DNA of 5,323 bases. Origin: Solirubrobacteraceae bacterium. Its GTDB lineage: Bacteria > Actinomycetota > Thermoleophilia > Solirubrobacterales > Solirubrobacteraceae. This document shows, piece by piece, positions 1 through 5,323 of this stretch; the first letter of the stretch is position 1, and each line of letters opens with the position of its first letter. Location of the stretch: the NCBI GenBank assembly GCA_030043235.1, contig JASHYF010000153.1:1-5323 (forward strand), written 5' to 3'. Below the pieces are notes generated by a model. That model did not search any database and was not told the origin of the DNA. It saw nothing but the letters and a program-made list of their open reading frames with translations. A program made the translations under genes and the position numbers.

Positions 1-42
1 GGCGCCTTGGCCGGAGCTGACGGTCGCATCCACCACGACTAC

Positions 43-49
43 GGGGGGT
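43..49 (+). promoter_or_regulatory. G-rich Shine-Dalgarno site for the membrane protein
   Basis: A run of six G followed by T ends 8 nt before ATG 58. This is normal Shine-Dalgarno spacing and is the main reason for choosing ATG 58 over the in-frame TTG at position 7, which has no comparable site visible within the window. Confidence 0.5.
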
Positions 50-57
50 CATCTCAC

Positions 58-768
58 ATGAGCTTCGACATCTCTCGCCTGCGCCGCTCCGACCAGGTCA
101 CCGGCGTGAGCGCAGTGCTGTTCTTCGTCTTCCTGTTCTTCTTCGACTGGTACGGCGTCAGCTCGAACGTCGGCTCGCTCGCGGGCGTGAACGTGAACGT
201 CAGCAAGAGCGGCTGGAGCGTGTTCACCAGCAGCCGCTGGGTGTGGCTGATCACGATCATCGTCGCGCTCGCAAGCGTCGCGATCTCCGCCGGCCTGCTG
301 AAGTTCGAATCCCCCGTGCAGCCGGGCGTGCTGGTGGCCGCGCTGGGAGCTCTCTCCTCGGTGCTGATTCTCTACCGCATCGTTCACCACCCGACCGCCA
401 GCGCCAGCTTCGGCGCCTTTCACGCCTCGGTGGGCATCAAGATCGGGATCTGGCTCGGCCTGATCGCCGCCCTCGGCGTCACCTACGGGGGCTATCTCGG
501 CATGCAGGACGAAGGCACGTCGCTGGCGGACGTGCGCGATCGGGCAGGCGGAGCCATCGGCGGGCTGACCGGCGCCGGCGCGAGCGGCGTCCCTGGCGAA
601 GGCGCCGGCGGCGGACCGACGGGCGCCGGCGCGAGCGGCGTCCCTGGCGAAGGCGCCGGCGGCGTGTCCACGCAGCCGACCGCCGCCGCCTCCTCGCCGG
701 GCGCGCCTCCGATCCCGCCCCCGAGCGCACAACCTGCTTCCGAGCCGCCAGGCGCCGCGCCGGCCTGA
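58..768 (+). CDS. Four-helix integral membrane protein of unknown function with a Gly/Pro/Ala-rich tail
   Basis: I do not recognise a named family. From the chosen ATG the protein is 236 aa. Hydrophobic segments lie at about residues 15-34 (ending FFFDWYG), 61-81, 88-108 and 126-147. The basic N-terminus (RLRR) suggests N-in topology, which places the C-terminus in the cytoplasm. Residues 148-236 form a low-complexity tail rich in Gly, Ala, Ser and Pro, including a 17-residue repeat (GAGASGVPGEGAGG core) at 172-188 and again from 189. The frame is open to the window edge, and a TTG at position 7 is in frame, but ATG 58 is preferred because a G-rich ribosome binding site precedes it. No enzymatic motif is visible. 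Similar short multi-helix proteins with an MxFD...RLR start and an FFxWYG motif occur, from memory, in Solirubrobacterales. The gene ends 108 nt before gatC and nothing in its sequence links it to amidotransferase function. Confidence 0.8.
   Translation: MSFDISRLRRSDQVTGVSAVLFFVFLFFFDWYGVSSNVGSLAGVNVNVSKSGWSVFTSSRWVWLITIIVALASVAISAGLLKFESPVQPGVLVAALGALSSVLILYRIVHHPTASASFGAFHASVGIKIGIWLGLIAALGVTYGGYLGMQDEGTSLADVRDRAGGAIGGLTGAGASGVPGEGAGGGPTGAGASGVPGEGAGGVSTQPTAAASSPGAPPIPPPSAQPASEPPGAAPA
571..664 (+). repeat. In-frame tandem duplication, 51-bp period, two copies
   Basis: Positions 571-613 and 622-664 are identical over 43 bp and are offset by exactly 51 bp (17 codons). The duplication therefore keeps the reading frame of the membrane protein and repeats the peptide core GAGASGVPGEGAGG in its cytoplasmic tail. 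Perfect identity at synonymous sites points to recent duplication or ongoing homogenisation by slippage or unequal recombination. Confidence 0.9.
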
Positions 769-815
769 TCGCCGCCAACGGGAGTCGCGCGCGGCGAGCA
801 CATAACCGCCTCGAC

Positions 816-855
816 CCGTGTGCTGGACGGCGAGCGGTCCATGTAGCGCACACGG
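816..855 (+). promoter_or_regulatory. Imperfect stem-loop in the spacer before gatC
   Basis: The outer arms CCGTGTGC (816-823) and GCACACGG (848-855) are perfectly complementary. The inner arms TGGAC (824-828) and GTCCA (837-841) stack directly on them, leaving an 8-nt loop and a 6-nt one-sided bulge (842-847). No T-run follows, so it is not a classical intrinsic terminator. It could end transcription of the upstream gene with Rho, or act as a DNA-level dyad just upstream of the gatC -10-like box. An alternative 6-bp pairing, AGCACA (797-802) with TGTGCT (819-824), would compete with it. Confidence 0.4.
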
Positions 856-862
856 TGGCACG

Positions 863-868
863 TAGAAT
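863..868 (+). promoter_or_regulatory. Candidate -10 element of the gatCAB promoter
   Basis: TAGAAT matches the TANNNT pattern of actinobacterial -10 boxes and lies 8 nt before the gatC GTG at 877. A transcription start at the usual distance would fall at about 875-877, on or just before the start codon, giving a leaderless or almost leaderless mRNA. No good TTGACA-like -35 is visible around 840-845. This is a pattern match only. Confidence 0.4.
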
Positions 869-876
869 GGGCCGCG

Positions 877-1175
877 GTGATCGGACGCGATGAAGTCCTG
901 CATGTGGCCCGGCTGGCGCGCCTCGCGCTCGCGGAGGAGGAGATCGAGCCGATGGCGCGCGAGCTGTCGGCCGTGCTCGAGCACGTAGAGCGAATCGGCG
1001 AGCTCGACCTGGACGGCGTCCAGCCGACCTCGCACGTGGTGGCGTCGTCATCGAAGGTGGATGTCACCCGCGCCCTGCGCCCCGACGAGCCGCGGCCGTG
1101 CCTGCCGCGCGAGGTCGCCCTCGCCCAGGCGCCCGCCGTCAGCGACGGCGGGTTTCTGGTCCCGAGCCCGCAGGC

Positions 1176-1179
<4 letters not shown>
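877..1179 (+). CDS. gatC: Asp-tRNA(Asn)/Glu-tRNA(Gln) amidotransferase subunit C
   Basis: GatC is the small, non-catalytic subunit of GatCAB. It wraps around the GatA-GatB interface and stabilises the complex, which amidates Glu-tRNA(Gln) and Asp-tRNA(Asn) in the cytoplasm. The 100-aa length is typical. Recognisable features are the N-terminal helix with [13 protein letters not shown] (residues 6-18), the EEIE...L..VLEHVE helix (21-38), the Asp/Leu-rich turn leading to QPTSH (49-53), the LRPDEPRP segment (67-74) and the closing [11 protein letters not shown] 877 fits the family's N-terminus. The ATG at 866 is out of frame. No Shine-Dalgarno sequence precedes it, which fits the leaderless reading. 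Residues 56-62 (ASSSKVD) look like a short insertion between the conserved His53 and Leu67-Arg68. The TGA stop overlaps the gatA ATG. Confidence 0.96.
1041..1061 (+). repeat. 21-bp exact repeat, copy in gatC
   Basis: Positions 1041-1061 are identical to 2222-2242 in gatA. Both copies have the same strand and codon phase and encode ASSSKV followed by Asp here and Glu in gatA. The flanks are unrelated. In both proteins the peptide lies where I recall the family being shorter, so it may be a small insertion. Confidence 0.85.
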
Positions 1180-4299
<3,120 letters not shown>

Positions 4300-4345
4300 G
4301 GTCCCGCGGACTGTGATTCACAGCCGGCGCCGCGTGTGCACGGCA

Positions 4346-4363
4346 CGGCGTCTGAGGTCCCGC
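4346..4363 (+). repeat. 18-bp direct repeat, copy 2
   Basis: This is an exact second copy of the sequence at 4290-4307, lying in non-coding DNA after gatB. Its right end overlaps the left arm of the hairpin at 4360-4383. The bases upstream of the two copies are not similar, so a simple 56-bp tandem duplication of the gatB end is not evident. Confidence 0.85.
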
Positions 4364-4383
4364 CCGAAATTTTGGACGGGCGG
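4360..4383 (+). terminator. Possible gatCAB transcription-end hairpin without U-tract
   Basis: CCGCCCG (4360-4366) and CGGGCGG (4377-4383) form a perfect 7-bp stem around the loop aaattttgga. It begins 61 nt after the gatB stop. No T-run follows, so if it ends transcription it would be of the U-less type proposed for high-GC bacteria, or would assist Rho. It may also only protect the mRNA 3' end. Confidence 0.4.
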
Positions 4384-4619
4384 CCAAAGGCAATCACGGC
4401 GCGTCTCGCCAAGATGCTGCCCATGAACCGTTCAGCCGTCAACTCAAGCGTTTCATCTCCCCGGCGGTTCATCCTGCTGCCCGAGGAGCGAGTGGATGCT
4501 CCCCACCAACGACCGCGTATCCGGCGCTACCAGCTCACGACTGTGGGGCAGGGTGCGGGGCGCCGCCGCGCGGGAGTCAACGACGTCGACATAGCGACGG
4601 CACGGATCGCCCGCGAGGC

Positions 4620-4639
4620 ACCACGCCCTTGGGCGTGGT
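4620..4639. other. Stem-loop 1 of the intergenic cluster
   Basis: ACCACGCCC and GGGCGTGGT are perfect 9-bp arms separated by TT. In RNA this would fold as an 8-bp stem capped by a C(UU)G loop, a known stable closing arrangement. No T-run follows on either strand, so a terminator role is uncertain. Confidence 0.6.
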
Positions 4640-4650
4640 CCGGTCGGCTG

Positions 4651-4681
4651 GGTCGCATGTAGTGATCCCTCCGCAGCGACC
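4651..4681. other. Stem-loop 2 of the intergenic cluster
   Basis: GGTCGC (4651-4656) and GCGACC (4676-4681) form a perfect 6-bp stem around a 19-nt loop. Alone this could be chance in DNA of this GC content. It is listed because it lies between stronger stem-loops without overlapping them. Confidence 0.35.
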
Positions 4682-4682
4682 A

Positions 4683-4706
4683 GCGCCGGCTTCCCTCGGC
4701 CGGTGC
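4683..4706. other. Stem-loop 3 of the intergenic cluster
   Basis: GCGCCGGC (4683-4690) pairs with GCCGGTGC (4699-4706) over 8 positions, seven Watson-Crick and one G-U when read as + strand RNA, with the loop ttccctcg. It begins one base after stem-loop 2 ends. Confidence 0.5.
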
Positions 4707-4713
4707 CGTGGCG

Positions 4714-4753
4714 GCGCGGCTGGTCAGGGGTAGCGTTTCCTGTCCAGCCGCGC
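4714..4753. promoter_or_regulatory. Stem-loop 4: long hairpin upstream of the small membrane gene
   Basis: GCGCGGCTGG (4714-4723) pairs perfectly with CCAGCCGCGC (4744-4753). After one T-T mismatch (4724/4743), CAGG (4725-4728) pairs with CCTG (4739-4742), and two G-U pairs could extend the stem, leaving the loop tagcgt. The loop side contains GGTAGCG (4729-4735), which is also perfectly complementary to CGCTACC (4751-4757), so a second pairing competes with the base of this hairpin or could form a loop-to-tail pseudoknot through GGTA/TACC. The structure ends 19 nt before ATG 4773. It could be an operator, an RNA leader switch, or a terminator for upstream transcripts. Confidence 0.55.
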
Positions 4754-4759
4754 TACCAT
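4754..4759 (+). promoter_or_regulatory. Weak candidate -10 element before the small membrane gene
   Basis: TACCAT fits TANNNT and would place the transcription start near 4766, a few bases before ATG 4773. It lies inside the right arm of the inverted repeat GGTAGCG/CGCTACC, so a protein bound to that dyad would block it. No convincing -35 is visible. This is low confidence because TANNNT is a loose pattern. Confidence 0.25.
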
Positions 4760-4762
4760 CGT

Positions 4763-4769
4763 GGTGATC
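4763..4769 (+). promoter_or_regulatory. Shine-Dalgarno-like site favouring ATG 4773
   Basis: GGTGATC matches the distal part of the extended anti-Shine-Dalgarno complement (AAGGAGGTGATC) and is 3 nt from ATG 4773. It supports that start over the in-frame GTG at 4761, which has only the hairpin arm upstream. It would be partly lost if transcription began at about 4766. Confidence 0.4.
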
Positions 4770-4772
4770 GAT

Positions 4773-4946
4773 ATGAGCGAGCGCGTGGAGCACTTCGGAA
4801 AGCACGTACTAGCGGGCCTGCTGGTGCTGATCGTCGCGCTGATCGTGCTGAAGATCATCATCGGCATCATCGCCGCGCTGTTCTTCCCGGTGCTCGCGAT
4901 CGTCGCCATCGTCGCCATCGTGTGGGCATTGCGCGTCCTGCTCTGA
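4773..4946 (+). CDS. Small two-helix membrane protein, 57 aa, function unknown
   Basis: I do not recognise the family. From ATG 4773 the protein is 57 aa. A short charged N-terminus (MSERVEHFGKH) precedes one almost continuous hydrophobic stretch that divides into two helices at about residues 13-34 and 36-53, with Phe-Phe-Pro (37-39) marking the break. The only strong charge within the stretch is Lys27. Residues 42-50 contain AIVAIVAIV, encoded by a 9-bp repeat unit at 4899-4921. An in-frame GTG at 4761 would add four residues (MVID), but the ribosome site favours the ATG. The gene follows a strong stem-loop and is 13 nt upstream of the zinc-ribbon membrane gene, so the two are probably co-transcribed. 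A membrane anchor or a small regulator of an envelope protein is conceivable, but nothing in the sequence decides it. Confidence 0.65.
   Translation: MSERVEHFGKHVLAGLLVLIVALIVLKIIIGIIAALFFPVLAIVAIVAIVWALRVLL
4899..4921 (+). repeat. 9-bp microrepeat encoding Ile-Val-Ala
   Basis: The unit ATCGTCGCC occurs twice in full and once in part (ATCGT), encoding successive Ile-Val-Ala triplets in the second helix of the 57-aa protein. Copy-number change would lengthen or shorten the helix by three residues without a frameshift. Confidence 0.6.
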
Positions 4947-4959
4947 CGAGTCACGGCTG

Positions 4960-5259
4960 ATGGCGTACGTCATCATCGCCGTCTGCTTCGGGCTCTCCGG
5001 CGGAATCGTCGGCAAGTACAAGGGCAGCTCGTTCTGGCTGTGGTTCCTCATCTCGGGAGTCGTTCCGTTCATCGGGCTGTTCGCCGCCATCGCCTATCGC
5101 ATCGAGCGAGACGAGCTGCGCCGCGAGTGCCCGCGCTGCGGGAAGGTGGTCAAGCTGCACGACGCGCTGTGCACGCGCTGCGGTGCCGAGCTCGACTTCC
5201 CCGACGTGGCGATCGCGCCCGAATCCTGGGAGCGCGCGCCGGCCGCCCCCTCGCGCTGA
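4960..5259 (+). CDS. Small membrane protein with a C-terminal zinc ribbon, 99 aa
   Basis: Two hydrophobic helices (about residues 3-18 and 25-46) are joined by GKYKGSSFWLWF, a pattern I recall from small bacterial membrane proteins with a KGRSFWLWF-like turn. After a short charged linker (RIERDELRRE), Cys57-x-x-Cys60 and Cys71-x-x-Cys74 in CPRCG and CTRCG form a canonical rubredoxin-like zinc ribbon facing the cytoplasm if the N-terminus is also inside. The tail (75-99) is acidic, then Pro/Ala-rich. Such ribbons usually bind zinc structurally or mediate protein contacts; no enzyme motif is present. The ATG is the only reasonable start, although its ribosome site is weak, consistent with coupling to the 57-aa gene 13 nt upstream. 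Function and partners are unknown. A relation to GatCAB is not suggested, because a long structured gap separates them. Confidence 0.85.
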   Translation: MAYVIIAVCFGLSGGIVGKYKGSSFWLWFLISGVVPFIGLFAAIAYRIERDELRRECPRCGKVVKLHDALCTRCGAELDFPDVAIAPESWERAPAAPSR

Positions 5260-5268
5260 GCGCGGCCT

Positions 5269-5312
5269 GGCAGCGGCTGCAGCGGGCTCGCGCGAGCCGC
5301 GCCCGCACTGCC
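5269..5312. terminator. Dense inverted-repeat region, possible transcription end
   Basis: Ten bases after the zinc-ribbon stop, nested complementary arms appear: GGCAG (5269-5273) with CTGCC (5308-5312), and GCGGGC (5282-5287) with GCCCGC (5301-5306). An alternative is the perfect 14-bp palindrome GGCTCGCGCGAGCC (5285-5298). No T-run is present before the window ends, so it is only a possible U-less terminator. Confidence 0.4.
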
Positions 5313-5323
5313 TGGCGCCCGCG

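Larger units (their letters stand above)
4300..4619. other. Intergenic stretch after gatB with no convincing gene
   Basis: This stretch holds the 18-bp repeat and the hairpin at 4360-4383, and otherwise nothing I can name. A + strand frame is open from GTG 4336 to TAG 4662, but its third codon positions are clearly less GC-rich than those of gatCAB, its start lies between the two repeat copies, it has no hydrophobic or motif pattern, and its end runs into the stem-loop cluster. I saw no tRNA, RNase P RNA, tmRNA or SRP RNA signature. The slightly lower GC and poor coding signal fit non-coding DNA or a decayed gene. Confidence 0.5.

Noticed and set aside
7..57. TTG start at position 7 for the membrane protein
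   Set aside because: ATG 58 has a G-rich ribosome site at normal spacing. The added residues (AGADGRIHHDYGG) look like untranslated sequence. A start beyond the window edge cannot be fully excluded.
848..879. T-box-like string (CGGTGGCAC followed by CCGCGG) before gatC, suggesting tRNA-sensing control
   Set aside because: The spacer is only 108 nt and shows no Stem I or specifier loop, the match to the T-box consensus is partial, and the -10-like box lies within it.
1098..1175. Upstream extension of gatA by 26 codons
   Set aside because: It overlaps gatC, adds an Arg/Pro-rich stretch foreign to the family, and ATG 1176 gives the expected N-terminus with a coupled ATGA overlap.
4423..4472. 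Inverted repeat ATGAACCG ... CGGTTCAT with a 34-nt spacer
   Set aside because: An 8-bp match with a long spacer is expected by chance in a 450-bp region, and it has no associated gene start.
4430..4480. Resemblance of CCGTTCAGCC and GTTTCATCTCC to the glutamine (glnA) riboswitch, which would suit a glutamine-using operon
   Set aside because: The characteristic GGAAGTAGG-type strand of that motif is absent, and the site lies downstream, not upstream, of gatCAB.
4336..4662. + strand open frame of 108 codons after gatB
   Set aside because: Weak third-position GC bias compared with neighbours, a start between two repeat copies, an end within the stem-loop cluster, and no motif or ribosome site.
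4300..4753. Possible tRNA or known housekeeping RNA in the gap
   Set aside because: No T-arm plus acceptor pairing could be assembled around GGTTCATCC at 4466-4474, and no RNase P, tmRNA or SRP RNA signatures were seen.

Overview
The window is a GC-rich bacterial segment with every supported gene on the + strand. Its core is a complete gatC-gatA-gatB operon encoding the heterotrimeric GatCAB amidotransferase, which makes Gln-tRNA(Gln), and often Asn-tRNA(Asn), by amidating mischarged Glu-tRNA or Asp-tRNA. High GC with strongly GC-biased third codon positions, a GRIHG-type insertion in GatB that I remember from actinobacterial homologues, and GTG and near-leaderless starts together suggest an actinobacterium. 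The style of the first membrane protein fits the Thermoleophilia/Solirubrobacterales. That placement is inference, since no rRNA or other strong marker is present.

Layout. (1) 58-768: an unrecognised four-helix membrane protein whose cytoplasmic tail contains a recent 51-bp-period tandem duplication. (2) 769-876: a short spacer with an imperfect hairpin, then a TAGAAT -10-like box placed so that gatC could be translated from a leaderless or nearly leaderless mRNA. (3) 877-4299: gatC, gatA and gatB, tightly packed. gatC and gatA share an ATGA overlap and gatA and gatB overlap by 8 nt, so the three subunits are probably translationally coupled and made in matched amounts. The catalytic residues of GatA (Lys93, Ser168, Ser192) and the zinc and magnesium ligands expected in GatB are all present, so the enzyme should be functional. 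(4) 4300-4753: about 450 bp without a convincing gene, starting with an 18-bp direct repeat that includes the gatB stop codon and ending in four consecutive stem-loops. (5) 4773-5259: two small membrane-protein genes, one with 57 aa and two predicted helices, the other with 99 aa, two helices and a CxxC...CxxC zinc ribbon. They are 13 nt apart and look like a small operon. (6) 5260-5323: a dense inverted-repeat region that could end transcription.

Most of the window is ordinary housekeeping DNA. The parts that deserve a second look are the stem-loop cluster at 4620-4753, with two competing pairings just in front of the small membrane gene; a 21-bp sequence repeated exactly and in the same codon phase inside gatC and gatA; and the possible leaderless gatC start. 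No mobile element, CRISPR array, tRNA or rRNA was seen.
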